Assembly: GCA_039096225.1 (NCBI GenBank)
Contig: JBBPEB010000026.1
Location: forward strand, 299,501 to 363,500
DNA length: 64,000 nt
Source of the DNA: Blastocystis sp. Blastoise
Lineage: Eukaryota; Sar; Bigyra; Opalinata; Blastocystidae
Direction: 5' to 3'
Shown here: positions 33,477 to 47,164 of the stretch, one piece after another
Position numbering within the stretch: position 1 is the first letter of the stretch
How the letters are laid out: every line of letters begins with the position of its first letter
The notes under the pieces: model-generated
Database searches by the model: none
Seen by the model: the letters and a program-made list of their open reading frames with translations, nothing else
What the model was told of the DNA's origin: nothing
Made by a program: the position numbers and the translations under genes

Positions 33477-35228
33477 ATGAATAATTCAGGTGAAACAATA
33501 TCAGATAATTGTGAAAAACAGCTCAACCGACTCGAAAACCAATTCCAAGAACATATAAACTCAATTAAACCTTTGATTCAAGATCAAATTCATCAATCCT
33601 TATTCACATCTTCTGAATTTGAGCAGAAATATAGTATTATTCTATCAAATGCAAAAATATCCATAGAACAAATTTTTCAACAATTAACAACACAAATTTC
33701 TACATTAAGTGTTTCTCAATACTCCGAAAACACTGTTGCAGACTCAGTGGAAAATCAATATATTGTTTTTTCATTTAGAGACTCAAAAGATTTCAACATT
33801 CCACTTCAATATCTTCTAAATAATCCTTACACTCTATTATCTAAAGAATACAAGAATCGCAATGAGATTTCAGTGAGTCAGTCAATTCCTATTGGTCGTG
33901 AAAGCACTTATTTTCAATATATATATCAATATATAACCACAAAATCTTTAGATTTATCTAAATTCTCTGCAACACAAAAATATTGGTTATATGAAGAATT
34001 TAATTATTTTAATATTGAAAAACCATTATGTTTATCTGAATATACCTTAAATTGGTTGAAAACTGAATTATGGACTACATCTTCTTCTCTTTTTCTTCAG
34101 ATGAATCATATAGTATATACAGTCAATCGAAAACAATTAACATTATCTGGTGCTATACTTCCATTTTTTAATCAAAATCCCGTGAATATTCCTTATGATC
34201 CTGTTCAAAATATATGGACTGTAAATTGTCCTTTTGAAGAAATTAATTTAGTCTTATTTTATATAAATAATAAAACTATATATTTACAACCAAATGATTT
34301 AAAATATGATCGTATTCGTTCTATTATTCATACTTTCTCTTCTTATAATATACATTGTACTTCTATTTGGAATCAAATGAAAGGATATTTCTTATTTAAA
34401 AGTAGTTCCATTCTTCCTCTTGAATATTCTTCATTTATTTCTACTTCTGTAGGTATTGAAAAAGATTGGAAACTATTATATAGGTAAGAATATTTTTTGT
34501 TTATTTTGTTTGTGGTTATTTATGTTTATATTTATTATTATATTTATATATATTATTATGTTTATAATCTATTATATATATACATATATAATTATCAATT
34601 TATAATAAATACTATATAAATAATAATATAATAATAATAATATATAGAGCAATACAAGATGGATTTCACTCTCGTGATTTTCATGATTCTGTTGATAATA
34701 AAGGAGAATGTATTATATTTATAGAATGTAGAGATTATGAACAAAGATATATATTTGGAGGTTATACAAAGAAAGGATGGGGACAACCTTATGATATGGA
34801 AAAAAAAAGTATATATATATATATTATTATTTTTTATTATTTTTTGTATAAAAAACAATATTCAGTCACTATATATTTTTATTTGTTATCATAAATATAT
34901 ATATATATATATAGATATTGGTTATAAAATTGATGATGATGCCTTTTTATTTACTATTCAAAATCCTTTTTTTATTCCTCCCTCTCTTTTTCCCGCCAAA
35001 AAGAATGGATATACTATTTATGATGATCCTTCTTGGGGACCTTGTTTTTATAGTGGATTTTATATTTCTGATGAATGTAATGAAAATTCTGAAAGTCAAA
35101 TTTCAGCTTTAGAAAGCACATTTCAGCTACATCCAACATTAGGAAATTCATTATTTGTAAATACAAATAAAAAATCAAAATCAAATCATTTTATTGTATA
35201 TAATGTTGAAGTCTTTGGAAGAATATAA
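33477..35228 (+). CDS. BTB/T1-like and TLDc domain protein
   Basis: Three exons joined in phase (AG|A and A|AT). The N-terminal 90 residues are Gln/Glu-rich and probably coiled-coil (CEKQLNRLENQFQEHINSIK). A KCTD-T1/BTB-like domain follows: FNIPLQYLLNNPYTLLSKE ... YFQYIYQYITTKSLDLSKF ... EEFNYFNIEKPL. The C-terminal TLDc domain reads LLYRAIQDGFHSRDFH, CIIFIECRDYEQRYIFGGY, DDAFLFTIQNPF, GPCFYSGFYI and ends VYNVEVFGRI. TLDc modules occur in proteins linked to oxidative-stress tolerance and V-ATPase regulation; the BTB-like part probably oligomerises. Unlike its paralogue at 3697-5418, this copy keeps an uninterrupted frame. Exact function unknown. Confidence 0.83.
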
Positions 35229-36158
35229 TATATATATATTATTATAATTATTCATATTTTCTTTTACACTTTTCCTCTTTTCTTATTCATGGATATATAC
35301 AGTAGTTTCTCTTTTCTCTTTTCTCGTTGACTTTTTTTTTGCTTCATATAAAAATGTACTTTTAGAATGCTTTTTCTTTTTTCTATATTAATTTCTTTCT
35401 TTATTCATCATTCTTTACTATATCGTTTATTACATGTATTCTTTATATTATTCTGTTTAACAATTAACGTTGTTCATAGTTCCTTATGTTATTGATTCTG
35501 TTAACTATTCATATTTTATTAAATATATATTTACTAATTCTATATATTCATCGTATCACCTGCTTCTATACGATGATAGAGCATAATTTGTTTTGATTTT
35601 ATTGATTTTACAAGAAATATTCGTTATATACAGGATAACACAAAAGTAACACAAAATTATCAGTGAAACAGCATAGTTTACTATCATTTATTTATGATAC
35701 TAAGAAAGAAAAGAGAAAATGATTTCATTTACAATAGTGTCATTAAAAAATCAAGTATTTAGTTCTTTAATAGCTTCATAACCATTTTCAAAGCAAAAAT
35801 ATTCCATAATACATAACAAATACGTAGAAATATCTACTATAAGAAAATATAAATAATAAAAATGGGGATTTTCATAATATAACTATATATTCAATAATAA
35901 TCCTGAAACAGAAGAAAATGAAAAAGAAATAAAAAAAAAATGAAACATTGACAGATCGTTGGCTCATTTCTAGAATACTGATTTCATTGGTATTTCTTGA
36001 AATATTTCTCTCATTCGATTCGTTGAACGAATTATTGTCCAATCAAAGAAGACTTTATGTCTCTGTCATCCAAAATTGTGTAAATTAAAGAAAATGAATA
36101 ATCTCTTTTTTAATAAAAAGAAAGTCATTTTATTCTTTGAATATATACTATATACGAT
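35229..36158. other. Intergenic region upstream of MetRS
   Basis: AT-rich spacer. The part at about 36016-36047 holds the inverted repeat ATTCG...CGAATT around GTTGAA and then a CCAAT-like CCAATCA, plausible promoter elements of the MetRS gene. Nothing else is seen. Confidence 0.45.
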
Positions 36159-37270
36159 ATGAGTTATCAATTATTTATTGATACTAACACTGCTCAACAA
36201 GGTAAAGCTTTAGCTTGTCTTACTTGTGCTGCAATTGCTGGGGTTACTGTTGATTTAGTCGCTGAAACCGATTTAGGTATTTTCTCTATTTTTATGTATT
36301 GCAAATTTAATTTAATTTTGATGCGATTCTTATATCTAGAAAAGAATTTACCTGTTCTTAAGTCTGCTGATGGTGTTGAAGTATCTGGATTTGTTGAAAT
36401 TTCCAAAACTTTAATTAAAGATATCCTTCCCTCTAGTGAAAAATGGACTGCTTGGATTCTTGTATGTTTTTTTTTATAAACATTTTATTTATATATGCTA
36501 TTTTTAAGATGTATATATTATAATATCATTCTATGTATAGGAAAATGAACCAAAGTTTATTGCTCTTTGGACTCAAATGAGTTCTGGCTTAAAGGATGTT
36601 ACTGATAAATCTTCTGATGAAATCAAAGAAATCTTCTCCAATGTCAATAAATGTATATTCATTTTTTTTAAAATAATATATATATATATGAATAGGTATT
36701 GAAGAACTTACTGCTGCTCTCGGTTCAAATACTTTTATTAATGGTATATTTTTATTTATATTATTTATATATTATATATTATTTATTATATATTATTTAT
36801 TATATATTATTTATTATATATTATTTATTTATTATTTAATTATTATTCATTATATATATATAACTATAGGTGAATCAATTTCTCTTGATGATGTTCTTAT
36901 TTGTAGTTTAATATATGCTTCTATTGCTAAGAAAAACTTCTTCCCTTGTCCCGCTTCTATTGCCCGCCAATTTATTTCCTTTATGAAATATGTTAAGAAG
37001 TGGTATATATATAGAACTATTTTATTATTTTTTTTATTATAATTTTTTTTTATAATTATTATTTGTATATACAAATCTATTTTATATTTATATATATATT
37101 TATAGTGCAGCTGTAGTTGTTTTAGAAGGAGAAGCCCCTAAAGGTCAACAATCTTATTTTACTATTGCTATTACTCAACTTCAAGCTGTATATATATATA
37201 TTAATTCTTTTATTTATCTAAGACTAAACTGGTAATAATCATAATCATAATCATAATCATAATCATAATC

Positions 37271-37303
<33 letters not shown>

Positions 37304-38879
37304 TATAGTTTATTAAATCTAAGATGGCTCCTAAAAAGGAAGTTCCTAAAGCTGCCGCCAAAGAAAAGGAGGGAAATGCTTCTTTTAAAACTGCTGCTGT
37401 AGAAATAGCAACTGAACGTCTTTCTAGACCTGTTGATAATTCTATTAAATTACCTAAAGAAGGAGAAAAGAATATATTAATTACTTCTGCGTTACCTTAT
37501 GTTAATAATGTTCCTCATCTTGGTAATTTGATTGGTTGCGTTCTTAGTGCTGATGTATTTGCTAGATATTGTAGAGAACGTAAAGTAAATTGCATATATA
37601 TTTGTGGTACTGATGAATATGGTACTGCTACTGAAACTAAAGCTCAAGTATATATATATATATATATTCATTATAGTATTATTTATATTATTTTTTTTTA
37701 TTATTTTTTTTATTATTTTATTATTTTATTGTATAGTATTAAAACGCTTTTTTTTTTCATTATCTATATAGATAATTTCTTTTATATATAGTATTTTTTA
37801 AATAGTATACTATATTATATTATTAATTAATTTACTACATATATATGTATAGCAAGAGAATTTGACTCCTCGTCAGATTTGTACGAAGTACCATAAGTTA
37901 CATCGTGAGATTTATAAATGGTTTGATATATCTTTTGATTATTTAGGTCGTACTTCTACTGAAAACCCTAGAGAAGATAAAGAATGGCCTCAAGTATATT
38001 ATTATATATATACTGTTTATTTTTTATTTATTTGTTTTTATATTATTATATCAATTATAATATTAATATTTATAATAGGTATAATAATAATCATAATAAT
38101 CATAATAATATTATATCACTTTATAGACTCAAATAGCTCAAGATATCTTTAAGAAATTATATGATAATAATAAATTAGTTGAACAATCTACAGAACAAGT
38201 ATATTGTGAACAATGTGGTCGTTTCTTAGCTGATCGTTTTATTGAAGGTACTTGTCCTGTATGTGGTTATGATAAAGCAGGTGGTGACCAATGTGATAAA
38301 TGTGGTAATTTATTGAATGCTGTCGATCTTATTAATCCTATTTGTAAAGTAGGAGGAAAAGAACATAAAGTACAAAAAAGATCAACTACTCATTTATTCT
38401 TAAATTTACCTGAATTAGAAGATAGATTAAGAGAATGGGTCAATACTACTAGTGTTGTATATATATTATGATAATGTTTATTATTATAATGTTTATTATG
38501 ATAATGTTTACTATTATTATGTAAATTATTATTGTTATGTTTATATTTATTATAATTATAATTATGTTTATATTTATTATTATGATAATGTTTATTATTA
38601 TTATGTAAATTATTATTATTATGTTTATATTTATTATAATTATGTTTATATTTATTTTTATTATTATTATTAATTTATTTATTATAATTAATATTATGTT
38701 TATTATTATGTCTATATATATAGGAAGGTGAATGGACTGATAATGCTACTTTTATTACCAACAGTTGGTTATCGAATGGTCTTAAACCTCGTTGTATTAC
38801 TAGAGACCTCAAATGGGGTACTCCCGTTCCTCTTAAGGGATATGAAGATAAGGTATATATATATATATATATATTATCA

Positions 38880-38933
<54 letters not shown>

Positions 38934-40364
38934 GGTCTTCTATGTATGGTTTGATGCTCCTATTGGTTATATTTCTATTACTGCTAATTATACTAAAGAC
39001 TGGAAACAATGGTGGCAAAATCCTAAGAATGTTGAATTATATCAATTTATGGGTAAAGATAATATTCCGTTCCATACCGTTATATTCCCTTGTACTTTAA
39101 TGGGAACAGAAGAGAATTGGACTTTATTAAAGCACGTGTCTTGTACTGAATATCTTAATTATGAAAATGGTAAATTTAGTAAGAGTAAAGGAACAGGTGT
39201 ATTTGGAGACCAAGCTAAAGATACTAAGATACCTTCTGAAGTATATATTTATAATTATTTTTATTATATTTAGTATTATTATTTTTTGTTTTTATTTTTA
39301 TTATGTTTTATTTACTATAGTATTATGTTTTATATTTATATTTTTATTATATTTATTACTATTATTTATTTATTATATATATATATATATATATATAGGT
39401 ATGGAGATATTATTTATTATGTAATCGTCCAGAACAGAGTGATAGTCAATTCTTATGGGATGATTTAGCAGAGAAGAATAATAATGAATTATTAAAGAAT
39501 TTAGGTAATTTTATTAATAGAGGAATGACCTTTATATATAATAAGATGAATAAGAGTATACCTGCTCAAGGAGAATTAAAAGAACGTGAACAAACACTTA
39601 TTGATAATATTAATAAGACACTTAAGGAGTATATATATATATTTATATATTTATTATTATGATTTGTTTTTTTTTATTTTTTATTATTTTTATAAAAATT
39701 TTAATGAATTTATATATTAAATATATAGTTATAATTATAATATGTCTAAGACTCTTATTAAAGCTGGTTTAAAGAGTGCTATGGAAATATCTAGATTAGG
39801 TAATCAATACTTACAAGATGCTGAGCCTTGGACTCTCTTTAAGAGTGATCGTACTTATTGTAATACTATTATGAATCTATGTGCTAATCTTGTATATCTT
39901 ATTGCCAATATATTTGAACCTTTTATGCCTGCTTTCGCTGATAAGGTATGCTCTATTATTATTATTATATATTATTATTCTTTATAATAAACAATATTTT
40001 TTAAATATATTTCATAAAACATATATATTTAATAATATACTCTATTATAGGTATGTTACCAATTAAATTATCCTCATGGTGATATTCCTGATTCTTTTGA
40101 ATTCATTTTACCTGCTGATCACGTTATTAATCCTATTCTTCCTCTTTTCAAAAAGATTGAACCTGAAGAAGTATTTTTTTTTATTAAATATTTTTATTTT
40201 TATTTTATTATTATTATTTTTTTAAATATTTTTTTTATTATCATTATTTTAATATATTTATTTTATTTTTTTTATTTTATATAAGATATTATGATTATAT
40301 TCTAATTACATATTTCTTTTTATAGATTGCTGCTTATCGTGCTAGATTTGCTGGTCAAAATTAA
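36159..40364 (+). CDS. Methionyl-tRNA synthetase with GST-like N-terminal domain
   Basis: About 14 exons. The first 200 residues ([20 protein letters not shown] ... [17 protein letters not shown] ... [15 protein letters not shown]) form a GST-C-like domain as in animal MARS1, Arc1p and EF1-gamma-type proteins. A Lys-rich linker ([16 protein letters not shown]) follows. The class I catalytic core reads [19 protein letters not shown] with the HIGH motif (HLGN), [15 protein letters not shown], and a zinc-binding insert with CxxC pairs (CEQCG, CPVCG, CDKCG). [13 protein letters not shown] and the KMSKS motif as KFSKSKG come next. The C-terminal anticodon-binding helices include EPWTLFKSD and FEPFMPAF. 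The enzyme charges tRNA-Met in the cytosol; the GST-like domain probably docks it to other translation proteins. The end at [10 protein letters not shown] lacks a further tRNA-binding appendix. Introns carry many TTA/ATG repeats. Confidence 0.93.
38452..38720. repeat. TTATTATGATAATG-type repeat intron in MetRS
   Basis: Degenerate tandem repeats of TTATTATGATAATGTT and TTATAATTATGTTTATA types fill one MetRS intron. Confidence 0.8.
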
Positions 40365-40733
40365 TTTTAATACTTTTTTATTCCTTCTTTTTCTTAAATT
40401 TAGATACTCTATATACAACATATTTGAAATTATTTGATAATAATCTATTCATTTTCTTTACTTATGTTGTTTTGTTCACATGTTTTAAATATATTTTTTT
40501 TTCTTTTATATATCTTTCGAAATCATATCTTTTGCTTACAGGATTGTCATATGTATTCTAAGAATGATCTAAATTGAAAATGTTCAGTTTATATACGAAA
40601 AGAATAATATTATTATATTTTTCGAACTTCTTTTTTTCCAAAGCAAAAACTTCCAGGAGCATTTTAATATCCATAATTATTCATTTATTTTTCTGTTTAT
40701 AAAACGAAATAATATTGAGACTAAAAAAAAGAA
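40365..40733. other. Intergenic region, nothing recognised
   Basis: Spacer of about 370 bp between MetRS and the nitroreductase gene, both on the plus strand. It is AT-rich, with no gene seen. Confidence 0.6.
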
Positions 40734-41339
40734 ATGGAAGAAGCTAATAAAGAACGATATGAATCACTGAAAGAAGTATGCTTAGAAAGAAGATCTGTCA
40801 GAAAGTATTTGAATAAAGATATACCTGAAGGTGTTCTTGAAGATATTCTTACTACCACTCAAGTATACATTTATTATTTAATACTTTATTTTATTAATTA
40901 TGAACATTTATTTTCAATTGTTTTAAATGTATTTCTTTATTTAGTCTGCAGCCACATCTTTGAATTGTCAACCTTATAAGATTTTAGTTATTCGTTCTAA
41001 AGAAGACAAAGAACGACTTGGTAAAACAATGTCTTTAAATAATCCTGATTTTGTAAATAGTTCTTCTGCGACTGTTCTCTTCTTAGCTGACTGCAAACCT
41101 TGGAAACTTTCAAAACAACTTATTGAATTAGAAACTGCTGCAGGACATTCTGAAAAAGGAGCTAAATTACATGCATTTGCTGCTTCTTGGGGTGTAAGTG
41201 CAGTTCCTCTTTTTGGTACTTTATTAGATTGGATTATGAGTTTTATTGGCTTATTTACTGTTATGATGAGAAGACCTTCCGCTTTAGTATATATATAATA
41301 ATAATATTATGTATATTATTATTATTATGCTTATTATGC

Positions 41340-41435
<96 letters not shown>

Positions 41436-41934
41436 GGCTTATGGTTATTCTAATACTTCATTTGTTATTCAACAATTTGTTCTTTTATGTCAAGCTGCAG
41501 GTCTTGGTATATATATATATATATAATAATAATCATAATCATAATCATAATCATAATCATAATCATAATAAATATATATATAGGTAACATTATTTTAGGT
41601 GGATATGATAATTATAGAATTCGCAGAGCTTTTAATATTTCTTCAAGATATAATGTTTGTGCTGCTGTATGTGTTGGCTATGAAGATAAAACTGAAGTAT
41701 TTAAACCTTCTGTACGTTATAAGCCAGGTATATATATAGATATAGAGATAGTTTACTTCAATATATTCTATATGCTTATGTTTATATATATTATATACTC
41801 AATATTTATGAATAATAATAATTATATATAAATGTATAGAACAAGTAATATTTGAAAGTCGTTTCGGATTACCATTTAAAACTCCATTACCTGCTTTAGA
41901 AGTAAAACAAACATGGATCAAAAAAATGGAATAA
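40734..41934 (+). CDS. Nitroreductase-family (FMN-dependent) oxidoreductase
   Basis: Five exons, about 260 residues. The N-terminal CLERRSVRKYLNKDIP is the classic nitroreductase FMN-binding start (RRSxRxF). SAATSLNCQPYKILVIRSKED follows, matching the S(A)PSxxNxQPWxxxV block. AYGYSNTSFVIQQFVLLCQAAGLG resembles the later cofactor-binding helix, and NVCAAVCVGYEDKTE the C-terminal strand. FESRFGLPFKTPLPAL is a C-terminal feature I cannot place. Such enzymes are homodimers that reduce nitro-aromatics, quinones or flavins with NAD(P)H; the natural substrate is unknown. A hydrophobic segment (LLDWIMSFIGLFTVMM) in the middle may form a dimer lid or membrane contact. The ATG is the first in frame and has a suitable A-rich context. 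Confidence 0.87.
41338..41430. repeat. (ATT)n microsatellite intron
   Basis: About 30 ATT units in an intron of the nitroreductase gene. The next intron instead carries six ATAATC units (about 41527-41565). Confidence 0.95.
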
Positions 41935-42210
41935 ATGAATATATATATATTGAATAATATAAATTTATATCTTTTTACTTTTAGAATACTATCAATTGAA
42001 AATATATATATATATATATATTCATAAATTCGTTGTTATATCATCTTTGTTGTATCTTCTATTCTTATTTCATATATAATAATATATAAACTTATTATCA
42101 TAAACAATTAAATACAATAGTAATATAAAACAAGAATCAAATTCATAAAAAAAAATATCTACATATATATATTAAACAAGAGAAAGAATATAGTTGTTTC
42201 ATAATACACT

Positions 42211-42362
42211 TTATTCATCTTTTTTTACTTTCTTATTAATATGTTCTAATTGTTTTTCATACCCAGCAGATTGTTCAACACGATCATGCACAATTCTCTT
42301 CATCATTTCTGTATCTAAACATATACTATCTTCTATTGTATCTATATATAATAATAATAATA

Positions 42363-42395
<33 letters not shown>

Positions 42396-44090
42396 ATAAA
42401 TAACAAAATAACAAAATAATAATATAAATATATATATATACATCCAAGAGGAATCAATTCTTTGAAAATAGTTTCAGCATCATTAAATATATCTGAATGG
42501 ATCTTAAATTCATTTGTATTTTCCAAATATAACTTATATATATGATTATCTTGAGTAAAAACATAAAATAAACTTGTTTTTTCAGTTTCATTTTTTGTAT
42601 CATATACTGGATATACATGAGCAATAATCGCGGGGAATTCATAAGAATCAATATATTCAAAAGTATCCATATTTATTATAAATAATTTTTTACCCCTATA
42701 TATATATAGATTTGTATTAAAAAATATACTGAATAAGTTACATATATATATAAATGAAACATATTATTAATATATATATATATAATCAATTATTTATATA
42801 CATATTACAATAAGTAATAATAAATTGATTTTGACATGTACAAATCTCTTGAATAATTGGATGTTCATAAATAAGTTCTTCTTCTTTTGGCTCATGCTTA
42901 CGATTGTGTTCCTTTGTTTTAACGGTTTCTAACGACTATAAAGGATATTTATAATGTTATATGAATAGAATATATAGTACAGAGGAGATATATATTTATA
43001 TATTTATTTATTTTTCTAAAATTTCATCAATCAAATAATATATTGAATACAGTACATAGATATACTATTTTATTAATAATAATAAAGAATAATTATAGTA
43101 TATATACTTCAGTATCATCTAAAGTAATAGCATGAATAATTCTTCCATTATCAATATTCCACATAAATACTGTTCCATCACCACCACCAGAGAGGATGAC
43201 ATTATCACGTGGAGTGTCACACAAACATTTTATATACGTAATTCTTATTAATGAAACCAATTTTAATTATTATGAATAGTATATATACTAACGCGAATGA
43301 TCAATACTTATTATAAATAGATTATTATATATATATATGAATAGATATTAGTCTATTTATATATAACAGATATCAATAATTATATGTGATTATCATAATT
43401 TATTAATATAAAAAAATATATAAATATAAATATATAGGATATATAGTATGGCCAGAACATAAACTATGAATAATATAAGATTGAGGAAATTGATTTACAA
43501 AGATCTTTTCATCACGATCACTTGATACTAAATAACCATTTTTAGACATCTATATATTATTATATAGTACATAAATAATATCATTTTTTATATATTCATA
43601 TATTGTGAATAGTAATAATTATATATTTAAAAAAAATAAATCACTTTAAAACATACAATACAAGTAATGATGGATGCAGTATGACCAAAAAGAAACTTCA
43701 TAGGTGTTAATTCTGGAAAAGGCATGCCAATTAAATATCCATTCTTATCAGCAATAACTGCATATTCTTTCTTTTCATGAGTAATCATACATATAGCATT
43801 TGGCTTCTTAGAACAAGTTACGTTCTTAATAAAGGAACCATCAGCAATATTATGAAGAGATATATTCTTATCAGATGTTACAAGGAGAATTTCATTATTA
43901 TTTGAAGAAACACAACCACATAAGATTTCATTGTCCTTCTCAATCTTAACCTTTGTTTCTAAAGTACTATAAAAATGTATTTTTATCGGACTTCATGATC
44001 AATAATAGTATATGCTTACATCTTATCAAAAATAATGCAGAATCTATTAATTAATAGGATTAAATAAACTTCATTCTTAATAACCTTCAT
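42211..44090 (-). CDS. tRNA (guanine-N7) methyltransferase non-catalytic subunit, Trm82/WDR4-like
   Basis: Seven exons. WD40-type repeats give, in order: EILCGCVSSNNNEILLVTSD; KPNAICMITHEKKEYAVIAD with KNGYLIGMPFP; FLFGHTASIITCI; then MSKNGYLVSSDRDEKIFVNQF ... SLCSGH; and NVILSGGGDGTVFMWNIDNG. The SSDRDEKIxV...SxCxGH block and SGGGDGTVxxW are hallmarks of Trm82/WDR4. That protein holds the catalytic partner Trm8/METTL1 in an active shape to make m7G46 in tRNA. The C-terminus is a charged helix (HINKKVKKDE). No catalytic residue is expected. An internal MGKKLF exon begins at 42693 after phase 2 splicing. Trm8 itself is not in the window. Confidence 0.85.
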
Positions 44091-46028
44091 TTTTTATACA
44101 ATAGATACTTAAAAAATAATAAATCAGTCTCTAGATAAACCAAAAAAAGGGAAGAAAAAGAATTATTGACTTTTGTTAAGTGAATACTCAAAACAACGGG
44201 GAAAAGTAAATATATAGTGGCATTTTCATTATAAACAACTAATTTTTATTTTATTTTTATTATTCTTAGATTTTCAGTAATTGATGCATTTCATATATAG
44301 TTTCATTATCAAGATCTTTTAAAAATACTTGAGTTATCATTTTTAATATAATGCTAACAATTTATCTAGTGAATAACATAATAATTCTTCTTTAAATATG
44401 TTTACTTAATATCTAGAGTCATTTCGATTATGTTTTATGCTATTTACACTAACTACGAAATCTTTTTGAAACAAAAGAAACTGGAATAAATATAAATTTC
44501 ACTGATTTACCAATTATTTTAGTTTTTCTTCAATAGCATCTCATTTCTTTTTATAACAAAATGATAACTCTGTTCATAATAAATAGTAATCATTTAAAAA
44601 ATGCAAATATTTTCTTTGAGATTCATTTTTGTTTTATTCCCGTGAATATTTTACATTGTTGTTTCAATTGATTACGTCATTTCATTAACGAATTCAGCCA
44701 TTAGAATGAATCCAAGTTGATATTCTATCAGCATTATCGAAAATAACATGAATTCATGATTATTTGAATAATTTCTATGGAATTATGAAAATAACCAGGA
44801 TTAATAAGGAATGATGTAATTGTGTTGAACTTATGTCGTCGTTGATTTAATAAGATCGTTTTGACAAAACACGTCTTTCTTATTTTCTTTAACAAAGAAA
44901 AGGTTAATTTATAGGATAGCCATTTCATGTATTTGAGATTCTGGTATATACTTCGTTATTCGATTATTGGCTAGCAAATACTTCTGGTCTTGAAAATGTC
45001 AAATGAATCTATTGTTTATAATCCATCATCATTATTGTGTGATGTATTATTTGATATGGATCGGAAATCATAATCAGGAATGATTCAGAATAGATATTAC
45101 TTGTATAATAGCTTCATTCGTTATATTTGAGCATTATTCCATGTTCTATTATTTATTAGATCTGTATATTTCATGCATTCTAATCCTCATTGTATTATGA
45201 ATATATTATGGAAAGAGGTTTCAAGATAATGTACAAATATCAAACGGAAATCATCGTCACTACTGGAATTCAACACTAATTTGTCGGTATTCATTCAGTT
45301 CGTCGACGTTAAATTCGATTCTACAAGTATTCTGGCTTTTCAAATCATCTTAATGTATTTTGTTGATTTCTTTATATATAGTTTCTTTTATTTTTGCTAT
45401 TTTCATATTCTAAATGATTCCTAAAATAATATATAGAACATATTACACATAAAAATCTACAATTTATTCGTGGATTCTCACATTCTAGTTTTTTAGAAGA
45501 TAATTTCATTATTAAACCTATTCTTCAAGATAAGATAATACTATCTAATATCAAATAAGTTATAATCAATAAATATAATACATTAAAATTTTGATTACTC
45601 AAATGGATGATAGTTCATTGAATATATTTTTATTTACTGGCTTTCTTGATACTCTGGGATTCATTGAGACTCCTTTCCTTTATCAGTTTCATCAATATTA
45701 CTGATTGATATTATTAATTTTGACCACAAATAACATATATAGATATATTATGCATAAATCAGTAATTTTAGATCTATTGATTATCTTGTTAGCTAACTAT
45801 AGATCTTTATTCAATAGAAAAGAAAATGAAAAAGAAAATGATGAATAACTACGGAAACTTTTATTTTTCAAGGAACTAATTGATTATTTTCATGATTCAT
45901 CTAACTGGAAGTCAAGTAATTCAATTTTTCTATAAAAATTATAAATTCATTTCAAAAAAACATCATCACTGAACAACATTTCAACAATCAATTTTGTTTT
46001 GTTTAGGAATTCATATTCTTATATCAAG
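44091..46028. other. Long intergenic region with possible relic exon
   Basis: About 1.9 kb, less repetitive than most of the window. Position 44636-44650 holds the GC-rich motif ATTCCCGTGAATATT. At about 45437-45558, after an ATATATAG acceptor-like site, the frame reads HITHKNLQFIRGFSHSSF and on to a TAA, resembling a terminal exon. I cannot connect it to upstream exons. Another open stretch, at about 45210-45350, reads NGNHRHYWNSTLICRYSF. Either is unproven. Confidence 0.35.
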
Positions 46029-46899
46029 ATGTTTTTTCTAACATTCTTAATTAGTCCTTCAACGATATTAACTGCGTTTAGTATTTATTCATAAATTTGT
46101 GTTTTCTTATCCATGTAGCCATTTTCTCTTTTTGTCTTCTTTTTTATGCTTTATGGCCAAAAAAGGGTCAGACCGTTGTTGAAAAGTTTGTACAAATTGT
46201 TTATGGAATAGCTAAACGATCTTTTTTTAAAGAAGTCAGTATACCTAATAAGAACCGTATTCCACTTGACGAACCTGTATTACTTGTTTGTGCTCCACAT
46301 TCAAATCAATTTGTTGATGCTATTATTTTATCTCACTGTCTTAATAGAAAAGTATATTTATTATATAAGGCTGCTAAAGTTTATAATTTTAATAATATGT
46401 TTATTATTTTTAACTATCTATTTATATAGGTTCATTTCATGATGGCTGCATCTTCCTTGAAAATACCTGTTATTGGAAAATTCTCTCAATTGATGAATGC
46501 TGTTATTACCGTAGAACGTCCTGATGATCATGCTACTGTTATTAAAGGAAAAGTTACTATTGAAGGAACAAAGGTTACCGTATGTTTTTTTTTATGTTTA
46601 TTTATTTTTTATGCTTTATTTTTTATTTTTTTTAATTTTTTATTTATTTAATGTTTTATTTATTTATTTTTTTAATGTTTTATTTATTATAGGGTATTGA
46701 TACTGAATTCACAAAGATTTTTGAACCTAAAACACAAATTCTTGTATATAATTTTTGTTTTGATTTTATAATATATATATATATATATATATAGATTAAT
46801 AAGAAGAAAGGTTTTGTTATTGAAGTAAATAGTGATACAGAACTCACTTTATCTTCGGATTTCCCCATGGTTATTTCTACTCCTACAGAAGCTAAAGTA

Positions 46900-46995
<96 letters not shown>

Positions 46996-47122
46996 GTGTA
47001 TTCCTCATTTGAATCAGAAGGATCTCTATAATAATTGTTGGAATGCGTTTAATGATAATGCCTGTTTAAGTATATTCCCCGAAGGAGGATCACATGATCG
47101 ATCTACTGTATATATATATATA

Positions 47123-47164
<42 letters not shown>

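Noticed and set aside
41527-41570. Evenly spaced ATAATC repeats that look array-like
   Set aside because: A 6-nt microsatellite without spacers, inside an intron; not CRISPR.
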